Positions 18,490-30,369 of a stretch of DNA of 64,000 bases are shown in pieces. A program made the position numbers and the translations under genes. Under the pieces are notes generated by a model. It was not told the origin of the DNA and did no database searches. It saw only the letters and a list, made by a program, of their open reading frames with translations. This DNA is from Hemerocallis citrina (lineage: Eukaryota > Streptophyta > Magnoliopsida > Asparagales > Asphodelaceae), in assembly GCA_017893485.1 (NCBI GenBank), contig CM030358.1:145889393-145953392 (forward strand), given 5' to 3'. Each line of letters starts with the position of its first letter. Position 1 is the first letter of the stretch.

Positions 18490-20355
18490 ATTACATGCTT
18501 TTGGCCGGGTTACAAGCATCGGCCTTATTGAAAACTGAAATCCTACTTCTACAATAGGGTGAAGGCCTCTTGAGAGGAGTTTGGTTCTCCCCCCATTGGA
18601 CCTCCATGGATAAGGTGGAGGATGGCCGCAGATTCGGAATCTTGGATCTCGGCGGACCTCTTTGTTCGCTTGTAGGCTCCTCGTGGTGGAAGATCACCCC
18701 TGTCATTTCGGACGAACTTGGCCAGGTGTCCCCGCTGTATGAGTTCTTCGATCTCGTCTTTGAGAGCCCGACAATCATCTGTGTCGTGACCGTGGTCTCT
18801 ATGAAAGCGGCACCACTTATCTAAGTTTCTTTTCTTGTCAGGGGTATTCATTCTAGGGAGCGCTGAGTAGCCCTTCCTTGTCCACCTCGATAAGAACTGC
18901 TGATATACTAGCATTGAGGGGGACTAAACTTCTCAAAACGAGGACCTGGGCGGCATTGGCCATTGTCGTCCCTCTGAAATTTCTGGGACCCTTCTTGGCT
19001 AGTATTCTTTGTTTGTTCCCGAAAGATGATTCCTCAAGAGTGGGGGGGCTGAGAGCCTCTTCCACTCGGATGTACTTCTCACACCTAAGAAGGAGTTCTG
19101 AGAAGTCCCGAGGAGGCTTCTTGGCAAGGGACGCCTTGAGGTCGGCGTTAGTGACGTTGTGCCCAAATGCCGCCGAGGCTACTTATTGGTTAGGGGAGGC
19201 AATAGACCGGGTTTCGGCGGTGAAGCACCGAACGTAATCTCTTAGGCGTTCACCATTTCTTTGGCTGAGGGTCACCAAAGATGCACTTGTTTTCTCGGCC
19301 CGATGGCTACTCACGAAATGAGTAAGGAAGAGCCCTTCGAACTAATCGAAGGAGAAGATGGAGGCCGGGGCGAGTCGAGAGTACCATTCTCTCGCAGGCC
19401 CCTTCAGGATGGCAGGGAAGGTTTTGCAAAGGAGCGCATCCGAAGCCTGGTGGATCATCATGAGTTTTAAAACTCTCGATGTGGTCGGCAGGGGTCGACT
19501 CGCCATTGTATGACTCAAAGTTAGGGGGCTTGAAGTTTTCCGGGACCGGGACTTCCATGATGGTCCGGGAGAACGGAGGCCTACTCGGGCAGAAATTCCT
19601 CGCCCGTTGTTCCTCTTCTCTGTCAAGTCCGCCAAGGCGCCTCCCCATCTCGTGGAGACGGTGGTAAACCGAGTCTTCCCTTCGGTCATATCTTGTCGAG
19701 CCCCGAGACTCTTTCTCATGCAGAAGGGGACTTGGAGTGCGGTGGTGATGTCTTGGGGTAGGTTGAGGACTAGGCGCCCGTTGTTCGTGGTTGGGAGCGA
19801 CATTAAAGGCCCGCAGAACGGCTTCTTGAAAATCCTGGAACTCCGCCCTTGTAACTGGTGCCCCTCCAGCTTGGCGATTCCTAGGTGTGGCTCGGCTTAC
19901 TGGAGTATGACTTCTCCGTTGACGACATGGAGGGGACTCTCTTCGTCTCCTCGGGGGAGGGGATCTTCTGGTCCTCGGTCTACGGGGAGTCCGGACTCTC
20001 GAGACCCCTGGGTGCTCAGGTTGATGGACTCCCTCAAGGGCTCTCCATCCATTCAAGCGAGTTCGGAGGACAACCCCCTTCTGGCGGTTAACAATTACTT
20101 GACAGAGATCCTGCTCGGGAGGGCTTTCAGAAGCCATAGAGTCAACTGAAGGATTGTGGACCGAGATATGGTCATAAAGAGGATGTTGCTTTGGACGACT
20201 CCGATGAGAGCCCCCCTGGGCAACCCCCGAGACCCTGGAGGGGCCTGTTGAGGAGGAGGCTGTTGAGGAAGAACATCTTGGACTGGGGGAGGAGGAAGAA
20301 GAGGAGTGGCTCTTTGGTTGGAGGCCGCCGCCTTCCCCTTCTCTTTCGGATGCAT
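18490..20355 (-). pseudogene. Element B gag (Tat-like), protease deleted
   Basis: The start is the ATG at 20355-20353 (MHPKEKGKAAASNQRATP), about 45 bp after the primer site. Order of parts: a Pro/Gln-rich N-terminus; an Arg/Pro-rich region; APVTRAEFQDFQEAV; the conserved FKPPNFESYNGESTPADHIE gag entry (19490-19560); the gag core FPAILKGPAREWYSRLAP; and the CCHC-like knuckle [14 protein letters not shown] (about 18765-18810), then LIHGGPMGG. The frame changes at least three times (near 20140, 19340 and 18900), so it is broken. Compared with D, about 690 bp holding the protease is missing at 18545-18570. It would supply particle protein only. Confidence 0.82.
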
Positions 20356-20420
20356 GGTTTGAATCTACTTTCGCTGATCAAGGTTGGGTTGCTTTTTCGT
20401 TTCCCACAGATGGCACCAAT

Positions 20421-20998
20421 TTATTGCTGCTGATTTTGGTGTGGGAGCAAACAGATGAATTTGTGGATTCTTTTGGAAACTATAAAGCAAACCTGTTGAC
20501 CTTCACCGACGTTTGACTGGTTTCCTGCCGCTGCCATTGACCTGCAAAAAAGTTCGATACACCGGGATGGATCTCGACGACGAACCCTTCGACGCACTTG
20601 TCACTAATCAGGAAGATTATGAAAGAGATTTATGTGGAAAAAGATTGATTACCTTGTTATGGTGGGGGAGAGGGATATTTATAGTCGCCTGAGGGACCCG
20701 TTTCGAGATAAGGATGTATCTCTACATCCCGGTGTTTTTGGATAAGATGTAGAGTTTAAATCGTTTCATAGAGATAACCATGAATTTGAATTACTCTTTA
20801 AGTATCCTGGGCTGGTTTGTAGCGGGCTGATACCCATACCCAATAGGACAGATCCGTTTATGGGTTACTGGGCTTTGCAGAAAGACCCAGTTTCCATTTC
20901 AGACCCGTTTGTAGGTGAAACTACCATTTTACCCCTGAGAGCTTTAAGATTTGTGCCCGATTTGAACAGTCCTGATTTAATCCTATTTTTAGCCATAT
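20421..20998 (-). repeat. Element B 5' LTR
   Basis: It runs from the primer-site side (TTATTGCTGC, in place of the family's TGATGTTGCTG) to TTTTAGCCATATTA. The minus-strand TATA box CTATAAATATCCC lies at 20674-20684. The family leader hairpin is degraded here (20560-20579). Confidence 0.8.
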
Positions 20999-22471
20999 TA
21001 ATTCCAGGTTTATAAATTTCTGAATTTTCAGATTTTTTATGTTTCTTTTGATTGCTCATGTAGAAAATTTTACTAAGTTCCTTGACTGATTTCAAATGCA
21101 ATGAAAATTTTAAATGGATCTTTCTCACTCTCTCTACCCAGAAATTTAGATTTTCATATTCCAGATTTATAAATTTCTGTATTTTTCAGATTTTTTATGC
21201 TACTTTTGATTGCTCATGTAGAAAATTTCACTGAGTTCACTGATTGATTTCAAATGCAATGGAAGATTTAAATGGATATTCACTTGGGTAAATTTCAACC
21301 TCTAAAATTACACTGAAGGTAGCAAATATCTCCTCAAAAGTTAAATTTCATCATTTTGAACCCTCAAAGTTCTAAGAAGTTGGATTTTACACCCCATTTA
21401 AAATTATTTTTCAACACATGCTGATAGAAACATGGACTTTTATTTACAACTAATTTTTATCTTACTATTCAAACTTGAGCTACATAAACTCCATGATAGA
21501 AGTTTTAGATCATGCAACCGAAATGCTGGAAAGTAAATGTATCCCTACTCTTTGAAACTTGCAAGAATTGTATGGTATATTTTATTGTTTATAGGGTTTT
21601 TCATATGCTTCATCATTCCGAAGACATGTCGTAGGCATGTGCCCACGGGAAAACCTAGTTAACATATAAAAGCCAAATGATTAAAATTAATATATAGGAA
21701 TAACTGATCAACTTTGGTCTACAGTCCTAGATAAAAGTAGAACTCAAAATTTAGTCTTATTCATACATATCAATGTCAAAAAAAAATCTTTTTCTAGAAC
21801 GTTGATAGCAATATTAATTTAAGGATTTAAGATTAATCGGTTACAAAGATTTTACGTTTTGAGAAAATACAAATTAAGTACTAAAAATTAAGTACATAAC
21901 AAACCTAACTAAATTCAACTGAAATATTGTCCAAAATCTATAAAGACTTTTCAATAATCTAATTAGAGATACTATCATTCAATGTAGAACAACTTTATCC
22001 GTATCTCTCTCCGTTCGTTATTTCATCACCAAACGAAGGCTTCTCTACTCATCAAAATTTTGCCAATGGAGTTTCTAAAATTATAAAAACACAGTAAAAT
22101 AGTAATCCATACAAAACATTGTCCAAAAGCCAAAGATTGTACTATTACCCAGGTATTTTGTGTGTGCTATTTTACCTCCAATTTAATATTGAAGTAAAAA
22201 ATACTTTCTTTGACATGTTTATCTAAAGCTTCGGGAACAGATAAGAAGTTATAAGATAGCTATACTTATGCAAAACATAATGAGAGAAAACAATAAGATA
22301 GCTCTAGTTTTTAACTTGAATATTATAATCAGTGGTAACGATATGCTTACCAGTTTCATTAGAGAGCCTAGATCATGGGTGATTCAATAAGAGTATGCAA
22401 CTATGATTTATCATTTATGGGGACCTAACGCTATTTATACTTTACAGGAACCTTTCATATGTCATGTTAAA
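20999..22471. other. AT-rich sequence between elements B and C, with a duplicated 158-bp unit
   Basis: No gene is visible. Two copies of an about 120-bp stretch start at 21004 and 21163 (CCAGRTTTATAAATTTCTG, TTGATTGCTCATGTAGAAAA, TTTCAAATGCAATG), a spacing of about 158 bp. A Helitron-like 3' end is at 21631-21658. The rest (21660-22470) shows no repeat or coding signal. Confidence 0.6.
21625..21658 (+). mobile_element. Candidate Helitron 3' terminus
   Basis: GTAGGC-ATGT-GCCCAC can form a 6-bp stem with one mismatch (21631-21646). It is followed 8 bp later by CTAG (21655-21658) and then T, as at Helitron 3' ends inserted in AT. No 5' TC end or Rep/helicase was found, so this is tentative. Confidence 0.3.
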
Positions 22472-23224
22472 ATCATGAGGGTTTTGAACCCCTCAACGTC
22501 ATCAGCTGAGTCTGACACCCATTGTAGATCTCGAATGCAGGGGGGCTTGAAGCTCCTCGGGACCGGGGCTTAGAGGAAGTAGGAGGAGAAGGGAGGTCGG
22601 ACCAGGCAGTACCCCCTATTTGACTGCCTCACATCATCCCCTATTCGGGCTAACAAGTCCTCCATTTCCTGCAATTGCTTCAGAACTGTGTCTTCTTGTC
22701 CCTTGGATCGGGTCAACCCATAGGACTCCTCATTGTAGGTACTTCCGATGCACGGATTATCCGAGTAGTGGACATCACTGGCTCCCCCTCGGAGAGCATG
22801 AAGGACGTCATTCCGGAAATCCTGTAACTCGGCTCGGGTTACGTGGCCTACCTTTTCCTAGTAGCCATGCATGGCTCGTTGATCTTTCAGAGGGAAGCTT
22901 CGCTCCTTCTCCCGCCCGTGGGAGGATTAATGGTTGCGGCTCGGTTGGTGATCCGAGGATCCTTTGCCGTTTCTAGAGCGATTAATGTGATGGCGAAGGT
23001 CCTTCTCATTCCGTCGATTGTTGATAAGATTTTGGAGGTCCGATCTATTGGACGTTCGGCCCTTCACGCAACTGAACGAGGGGTGCTTGGAGCTGGTCCT
23101 TGTTGATTTGCAGCTGTTGCGACCCTTGGGTGGCCGCTCGGTTGCTAGACGAACGAACTGGAGGAGGAGGTGGGGGATCTGCCGGACGCCCCGCGATCGT
23201 TGTCTTCCTAGTCTTGGGGGCCAT
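22472..23224 (-). pseudogene. Element C gag N-terminal fragment
   Basis: The start is the ATG at 23224-23222 (MAPKTRKTTIAGRPAD). It is followed by a Pro-rich stretch and, over shifted frames, an Arg-rich region, a VTRAELQDFRNDVL-like segment matching EFQDF in A and B, and the FKPP-type gag entry near 22545. The gag core, zinc knuckle and protease are missing. No function is possible. Confidence 0.7.
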
Positions 23225-23300
23225 GCAAGAAGAAGGTGGATACGATCTAGGATCTGAGTTTAAGGCTAGGTCTGAAGAGTTCCCACAGACGACGCCAATC

Positions 23301-23889
23301 TGATGTTGCTGATTTCTAGTGTGGGTGCAACAGATGATGAGTTCTTGTATTTGGCAAAAATCTCATATCTCTGTTGTCGATCAGATCTTGATGAGAGGCT
23401 AGTATTTGGGTGGAGTTTATAGATCTAGTGGTGGTTGTGCTAGTTGTTGGCCTCTAGAAACCTGCAAAAAGCCTCAAACACCGGGAGTTTTCCCGGTGAC
23501 GGACCCTTTGATGATCAAATCAGTAACCAAAAATATTGAACTGGGTTTAGTGGGCAAAAGATTGATTACTTGGTAAAAATGAGGGGGGCATGTATTTATA
23601 AACCTGTGAAGAATCAGTTAGGAAAAGATTTCCTAACTATCTATCAAATCTCGCAAATTAATGACGTGATTGGATAATTAATCCCTTGATTTTAGGGGAT
23701 TTAATCACTAACCATAAATGACTGGTCAACCTTTCCCTGGTGGGTTGATCCATGGTGGCGGACCCATGGACAGCCCGTGAGCTGGTCCTGGGCATGTAGC
23801 TGCTGTGAGATTACTTTCTTGACCTCACGGCCTCCAGATTCGTGCAAGAATCGTGCGGTGTTGATTAGCCACGGTTTTCACCCTCATCA
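23301..23889 (-). repeat. Element C 5' LTR
   Basis: It starts TGATGTTGCTG after the primer site and ends TTCACCCTCATCA, giving TG...CA ends and 589 bp. The minus-strand TATA box GTTTATAAATAC is at 23592-23604 and the leader hairpin (8-bp stem, 4-nt loop) at 23479-23498. Confidence 0.82.
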
Positions 23890-24906
23890 TATGGGTTCAC
23901 CATATTTATATATTACTTGGGCTTGTTGTACACATGTGGGTGCATATGAGGTGTGAGCCTATTACCAAATAGGTCGCTCTGAAACAGCCAATTAGTGATT
24001 GAGATGGATCATGAATTTACGGATGCTTTCGGATCGGATACGGATCAAATATTGCCTATATCAACATCTGTATCCGCATTCCCAAGAGGGATTTGGATAC
24101 AGATACGAATATGACTTGGGGAAAAATCATATCTGTATCTGCAAATTTCGGTTACAGATGTGAATTAGATATGATCTCTCAGCTAACGAATACGAATTCG
24201 GATATCAAACATATAGTTTTTGCTATATTTATTTTCCTTAACTAGTACTTAGATATGTATAACACTGAATTACGGATATCAATTTTCATATCCAAACACA
24301 AAATAAAAATCAACACAACAAAAGAAGTTCAGAAAATTTATTTCATATATGTACAGCTCATATAAAAGTGAATATAGTACGCACTTACCTGTCTATTTTG
24401 CAATCGGTTTGACCCTGACTTCTTTAACTATGTTACCAGGATTAGAATGCACCACCGAACAAAATAGCACTTGGAGTTGCAAATTTGCAATTTTGAAGAG
24501 AAAACTGAAATGAGAACCTATGGATGTTAAATTCCCATCTTGTAGATGTAAAACAAAACCAAGTTCAAGCATATGTAGGAAACCAGTGATAATGCCACAA
24601 TATTTGTCAGGTTTAAAATAATTCAATCGATAGCACAGATATACTGTCTATCTCAGAATAGGAAGCAGCATGTATATGAGTACAGACAGGCAAATACATA
24701 TGTATTACAGAGTTTTGATAGTCTACAATCTGAACTCATGAACATTCTTATGAGTTGCTCAACCATAAACAACGATCCGATGAAGAAACCTAGCAGATAC
24801 ATCATAGACTGATAAAGCTTTCAGTGTTTAAAAAATGGGCTAATGATCACAGCATTATAAACAACACCACACTTCGAAAAGAAAAGGAAAGAAAAGAAAA
24901 AACTAA

Positions 24907-25014
24907 CTAGAACAGTCCAGTTCTCTCTATATGTTGATCGTTGCTTCCCATAACCGAAAGAAGTCCATCACGACTGCCACTGCATATCCTTTTCCTATCG
25001 TGGTCAGAAGATCT
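24907..25014 (-). pseudogene. Exon-like fragment inside the hAT-like element
   Basis: On the minus strand an acceptor TACGTTGCAG is followed by an open stretch beginning SSDHDRKRICSGSRDGLLSV and ending ERTGLF with a TAG stop at 24907-24909. It looks like a terminal exon. I recognise no family. It may belong with the exon-like piece at 26194-26549 as a captured host gene, or be chance. Confidence 0.25.
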
Positions 25015-25429
25015 GCAACGTACGTGATATTGCACAACATAAAAAATATGAGCACCTATAAACCTTGCACAAACTACTAAGATTTTCAATCCAAGAATAT
25101 GATCATAATTTGGATGGTTATTGGTTAACAAACATCCTAGACATTATTCGACATACACTTTATATGAATGAATAAGAAAAACAAGACAAGTACAAATGTA
25201 TAATGTGATAGAAGAATCAATCAACTTCAAGTGCTTTGTTCCAAAAGAGAAAAAAACCAGCTGCTAACTTGCTTGCACAAATAAAAGAGAGAACAAATAA
25301 GATTTGAGAGTATCATTATGCTCTGGTGATTACTAAATGTAAACATGAACCAATAAAGGCGAAGCTGAATTTTATCTTTCAGAAGTTTGAGTCTCATCTA
25401 TACACCACAACGACACCCGATGAACCCTC

Positions 25430-25540
25430 TTCTCCATCTACAACATTCACACACTATTTTTTTCCATTTGTTGCTCTTCTCCATCTACAACATTCACAAA
25501 CTGTTTTATTCCATTTGTTGCTCTTCTCCATCTACAAGTG
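25430..25540. repeat. 46-47-bp short tandem repeat, about 2.3 copies
   Basis: CTCCATCTACAACATTCAC starts at 25432 and 25479, with a partial third copy at 25525. The intervening sequence TTCCATTTGTTGCTCTT is conserved. Confidence 0.8.
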
Positions 25541-26193
25541 GTGACTCCTCACATGTTGATGTCCTCAACCCCTAACTGACAATGGGTTCAATCCATACAT
25601 ACAGAGCAAATAACATAACTACTAATTGGTAAAGAATAAGCTATAGAGGTGGTTAACTACCATTGTATGTATAAATAAACCACAGCTACAAGTTGTACTC
25701 CACAAGCACTGTTATGGTTGAACTCCACAAGCACTGTTATGTACCAAACACTGATGAATTCTCAAAAGACCTTTAGTTGACATTGCAAGAAAGGAAAAAA
25801 GAAATTCTACATTAAAACTGTCGGTCATTGCAACAATTGGTGAAGCTTTAAAAAAAAAAAAAAATCCATCGTGCAACCATGGGAATGCACAAATTGTAGT
25901 ACAACAGACATAAAACATGTACATAGACATGACCACTTTTAACATAAATTTGATAACTGCAACAAATATAGTTTTTCCTTTCTTCTGTGCAAAGCCGAAA
26001 ATTTAAGGGATCAACATTAATTCATGAACTTACAGCCATGGATATAAAAGAAAAAACACCCTATGAAAGCTAACCAGAACAGACCGAAGCAATTTTGCAT
26101 AACCATTTCATAGCTTAGCCATTACAATCTGCACAAATATTCTAATACTGACTATGATCAAGCTATAGAAACTACGTCCAAAAGGAAATACCT

Positions 26194-26549
26194 TCAGTAG
26201 AGTGTACTTGGCTGATGCATCCAGTTTGCGCATGTCATTGCAGTAACTTCATGTTTCTTAAACGCAAGGAGATGTAGACTGTGATGATGGGTGGAGGAGA
26301 AGGTAGGAGAGGATGTTGGCCGGAGATCCCGACGGCGAGGAGGTCGGAGACGGAGAAGATGAGAACCGTGTTTGGGGTTATTCCAACCAATTTGGGGCAG
26401 CAGCAAGGAGATGGAGTCTTGTAGACAATGAGGATGGGTGGAGGAGAAGGTATGAGACGAGGTTGGTCAAACTTTCCGACGGCGAGGAGATCAAATTCGA
26501 CGGTGAATCTGAATCGGGAGAAGATGAGGAATGGGGTTGGGTTTTTCAA
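26194..26549 (-). pseudogene. Exon-like fragment with an internal duplication, inside the hAT-like element
   Basis: A minus-strand frame starts MKNPTPFLIFSRFRFTVEFD, and 26194-26406 overlaps it in another frame ending before an AAG|GTATTT donor near 26190. The DNA holds an imperfect duplication: GGGTGGAGGAGAAGGTA at about 26288 and 26438, each followed by a CGACGGCGAGGAG block about 45 bp on. The GC content is higher than around it. It could be a captured 5' exon of a host gene. I recognise no domain. Confidence 0.25.
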
Positions 26550-26602
26550 ATTTGCTGTTTAGGAAATAGGAATAGTATTATAAGTTTAGCAAATTAGACT
26601 AT

Positions 26603-26959
26603 GGCTAAATTTGAAAGGAAAAAAAAACCTTCTGAACTATCTTTTTATGCAGAAAATCTCACTGAACTAATTTTTATGTGGAAAAACCACACTTAAGTAT
26701 AGTTGCAAAAAATCTACTTCGATGATGTGAGCTTTCTGCTCAAGTTGGGTGAGATTTTTTTGACAATAATGAGAAAGATGCATGATGTTTTCTAAACCAA
26801 CTCGCAAAGATGAATGAGGTTATCTAATACAAGAATAAAAGTTAAATGTGGTTTTTTTGAAAATATACTACTTCATGGGAATTTTCTGCGTAAAAAATAG
26901 TTCAGTGAGATTTTCTGCATAAAGAGAATAGTTCAAGGGGGTTTTTTTCAAATTTAGCC
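26603..26959. mobile_element. 357-bp Mutator-like MITE with 9-bp target duplication
   Basis: The ends GGCTAAATTTGAAA and TTTCAAATTTAGCC begin inverted repeats of about 62 bp, which continue through AGAAAATCTCACTGAACTA. The flanks TTAGACTAT at 26594-26602 and 26960-26968 are a perfect 9-bp direct repeat, as made by Mutator-like transposases. There is no coding capacity. Confidence 0.88.
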
Positions 26960-27205
26960 TTAGACTATTAGTATATGCATATCAGTATATAACTACAAAT
27001 AGTTATTAGATAAATATATTATAAATTAAGCAGATATATGTATCCTAGTTCGAATTTTTAGGGATATTTGTATTCGCTTGTTTTTTGGGATTTGGATATC
27101 TGAATTCGTATTTGGATACAGATCTTTCATATTCGCATCAGCAAAAATTTTAGATTCGGGTACAGATCGGATCAGATATATCCTTATCTAGGGAGCATCC
27201 CTAAT

Positions 27206-27576
27206 TCATGATTATGTGATTAATTCTTTATTGCTAAATTTGTATCCTATAATCGTATTTAGATCCATTGTTGTTGGATAAACGAGTATATTCTCACTAT
27301 ATGCATAAGATTATTATAATAATACTTTATGTGTAACACATATATTACATGTACTACTGGTATATATATCAGACAACGGGTTGAGTGAGCCTAGAGCCCA
27401 GTATTTATTATGACGAGAGGTAGTGGTATAGGTATCCCAATATTTATACCTAGGGTATAATATTTCAAGCATCTTAAATCTAGACACTAACGACTAACTC
27501 TAATTCTTCTGTCTTCTCTAGTAGTATTCATCTTCCTCATAATAGTTAACACTTGCTTGATGTACTAGTTGAACTC
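27206..27576. other. Unassigned AT-rich sequence between the hAT-like element and copia-2
   Basis: I see no gene, repeat or terminus here. It is the left flank of copia-2. Confidence 0.5.
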
Positions 27577-28579
27577 TGTTGACCTTAAGTTTTGTGTTCA
27601 CAAAATGTATCATTTACAACTAATATTTTCAGTTGAGTTTCACAGAATTTACAGGAAAAAAAAAACATAATAAAGATACAAAATGATTTGCAATCAAGCA
27701 AAAGCGAAAACTATAAAAAAAATTGCAAATATCAAAGAAGATTACAACACAAGAAACATGTGTTTCAAATTCTCAAGAAAGCCAGCAATAATCAATTATT
27801 TATTTGTGTTTTGTGAGAAAATACTATGTAAAGAGTCGTTAATTAATTGATTAGTATTTGGAAAGAATATAAAGTTAATTTGCTAAATTAATGTTGACTC
27901 TTCACGATAGTGATCGACCGTACAATATGTCGGTCGACCGTCGCAACAGTTGACCACTCATCATAGTGAAAAGATGAGTCAGTCGACCGTTCATCGCTCG
28001 ACTTTCGGGTTAAAAGATGAACAATTGACTGCTCAATAAAGCGGTCGACTGTATTCGTACGGTTTTGACTATTTCGGAAATATCTTTTTACATTTGGAAA
28101 GATACATATCCTCGCATTATAAATAGAGGCAAATTCACTGAGTATTCTTTATCCTTTGCAATTATAATTCTTCTGAAATACTCATTCAATCAACGATCCA
28201 AGTGTGAGAGCTTTTATTGTTTTCTTCAGTCAAGATCGTTATAGATTTTGAGAGTTTTTCTTTTCTTCAACTTCGGGTGAGTTTTGCGGGACTTGTTTGT
28301 AGAAGCCCTGCGGGTGTAATAGGTCTCTTGGCCTGAATTCCAAGAATCACTGTATAAGGGTTTAAAGTATAGTGGGACACTTGTGGTGGAGAATTGCTAC
28401 AAATAGGTGGTGTGGACGTACACCTTGGGTCGAACCACGTTATATCGTTGTGTCTCTTATGCTTGATGTGTTTGCTTTCTCTAACTCTATCTCTTTACTT
28501 TATGCATTTTATTTAAGTTTTTTTAATTTCCGCACAATCACCCTATTCACCCCCCCCCCCTCCCTTAGGGTAATTTACA
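27577..28579 (+). repeat. Copia-2 5' LTR (1003 bp)
   Basis: It starts TGTTGACCTTAAG and ends AATTTACA, one base before a primer site of the iMet type that has mutated (TGGTATCAAAATG, 28581). The TATA box CATTATAAATAGAG is at 28115-28128. GTCGAC hexamers occur at 27933, 27982 and 28044 in a run of (C)GGTCGACYG-like motifs upstream of the TATA box. Confidence 0.88.
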
Positions 28580-28689
28580 GTGGTATCAAAATGAGGTGCT
28601 CATTAATATCTTAAAAGCTTGAGCAAAAGGTCCAATACTCGAAATCCATCCTCCCGAAAACTTATACACATCGGAGACATTCATCTCCA

Positions 28690-30330
28690 AGGGAACAAGT
28701 CTAACACGTTCACCATATTTTGATGGAAAATGCTATGATGTTTGGAAAGTTCGTATGTCTCATTTTTTACAGATGCTTGGAAAGAAAGTATGGAATGTTT
28801 GTGTGAACAATACGAAGATTCATGTTAGCGATGGGAAGAGAACATTCACTAAAGCTGGAGTAAAACTAAAAACTGCTAACTCCAAAGCTATGACGACATT
28901 TTATGCAGACCGAAGAGCTGATGCGATGTGGGAGAAATTGCAAAACGTCATATGAAATCTTGAACAACATGTTGAAACGTCATGAAGGAACTGCATCTGA
29001 GGTAAAGGCAAAAATTACGTTATGTTTTTTATAAGTTTGATGTTTTTTCGCATGATTACAGGAGAGAACGTAGATCAGATGCCGGTCTGTTTTGGTATTA
29101 TCACACATGAGCTTGAGATGGCCAAAACAAAGAGGTACCGACAGAATATTGGGAAGAGTAAACCATTGCCTTGAAAGCAGCAACCTCATGTTCAGAGTCA
29201 GATCATGAAGAATCTGACGAAGAAATTGCACTGTTGTTAAGAAGATTCAAGAAGTACATTAAACCAAAAATTTGATCTCAAGGAAGAAAAGACAAAGAAG
29301 ACGTATGCTACAAATCCAAGAAACCATGACACATCTACGCAAACTGTCCACTCTCCCAAGATAGAGACCAAGCTTATCACTCCAATTCAGAACGCAGAAA
29401 GAAAGCACTAAAGGCAACATCGCTAGATTCAAACTCCTGCGATGAAGAGTAAGAACACAACGACTTTGGATTCATGGCTCTTGGGGATGGTGAGATGCAA
29501 TCACCACTCCAAGAAGAGGTAATTAAAGAACTCACTTATGATGATCTAGTTGATATGTGTAATGGCTTAAGAGATAATGCAAAAAAATTAAGTAGTGAGT
29601 TGAAATAATATAAGCAAATGTCTAATGAAGCACATGACTCTTGCATTGCTAAAAATCAAAAGTTGAAAAATAAAAATTCTTTGATTATTGAAAATTTTGA
29701 GTCATTTAGGAAGCATCATGATGTGTTGATTAAAGAAAAATAATGTTTGAAACAACAGATTCAAAAATCTCTAGCAATACATAATGAAAACCTAAAGAAA
29801 ATTCATGAGAAATCTGCTCATATTGATAAACTCACTGACGATCTAAATGATTGCAAAAGAAAATTTGATAAGGTAGTGGAAGGTTGTAAGTATGTACTCG
29901 AACATAACAGAATACTTGATACTACTCTAGATATTCTTCGTTGGAACACCAAAGGCTAAAAGAAAACTAGAAAAAGACTTTGTAATAGGATAATTGAGCG
30001 CGAACAAATTGTTAAAAAATATGAAGGACCCCATTATCTTATGACAAAGAATTCAAGGTTGTATCATGATAATCGAGAACTTTGTTACAACAACCCAATA
30101 CAAAATCAAAATTCTAAACAATCTTGTCATACACATATGCATAGCCACCACAACAGTTACAAACCAACACATAACTATGCACATGTGCATGGTCCAAGGC
30201 ATTAGATGTCACTATTATTGTAAATTAGGACATATATTTCATAACTATTCATTGAATAGGAATACTAATTTTGTTTGGATGAAAAAGAACGTAAGTGCAT
30301 GCACAGTACCAACTTGGGCATCCAAAATTA
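28690..30330 (+). pseudogene. Copia-2 gag with coiled coil and two degenerate zinc knuckles
   Basis: The frame-by-frame translation shows a gag entry (FDGKCYDVWKVRMSHFLQML), a KRTFTKAGVKLKTANSKAM stretch and an acidic/basic segment (SDHEESDEEIALLLRRFKKY). A zinc knuckle has lost a cysteine and gained a stop (CYKSKKP, then HIYANCP, near 29310-29350). A coiled-coil extension follows (MKQQIQKSLAIHNENLKKIH, 29747-29959), and a second knuckle-like CHYYCKLGHIFHNY is at 30208-30250. Stops and frameshifts are dense, for example the TGA at 28953-28955. The architecture matches copia-1. Confidence 0.8.
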
Positions 30331-30369
30331 CACCTACTAATTTTAATGTAGGGTGCATCAACATATCAA

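Larger units (their letters stand above)
14848..20998 (-). mobile_element. Element B: pol-less gypsy (Tat-like) element, 3' LTR truncated by copia-1
   Basis: The minus-strand 5' LTR is 20421-20998, the primer-site-like TTGGTGCCATCTGTGGGAA is at 20401-20419, and gag runs leftward to 18490. Tandem arrays and a low-complexity block fill 15.5-18.4 kb, and a polypurine tract at 14897-14910 precedes the 3' LTR. Only about 49 bp of that LTR remain (14848-14896) before the copia-1 LTR, so copia-1 probably inserted into it. No RT, RNase H or integrase is present, and the protease is missing as well. Confidence 0.82.
22472..23889 (-). mobile_element. Element C: 5' fragment of an A/B/D-family element
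   Basis: It consists of the 5' LTR (23301-23889), a primer-site-like sequence (23279-23299) and the first about 750 bp of gag. It stops abruptly at 22472, inside the gag segment that in A and B reads ATCATGAGGGTTTTGAA. The remainder and the 3' LTR are missing. Confidence 0.8.
24015..27205. mobile_element. 3.2 kb TIR element, probably non-autonomous hAT-like
   Basis: The left end (TTACGGATGCTTTCGG at 24017) and the right end (reverse complement TAGGGATGCTCCC, ending at 27203) are imperfect inverted repeats. TAGGGATG is the classical start of Ac-type hAT elements. Subterminal regions (24030-24330 and 27040-27190) are full of GGATACGGAT, GAATTCGGATATC and TTGGATACAGAT motifs, also typical of hAT. 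The palindrome TCATGA flanks both ends (24009-24014, 27206-27211), so the target duplication cannot be resolved cleanly. No transposase is present. Inside are exon-like pieces and a MITE. Confidence 0.5.

Noticed and set aside
25848..25865. Poly(A) run as a LINE or SINE 3' end
   Set aside because: No target duplication, no A/B box and no RT sequence nearby.
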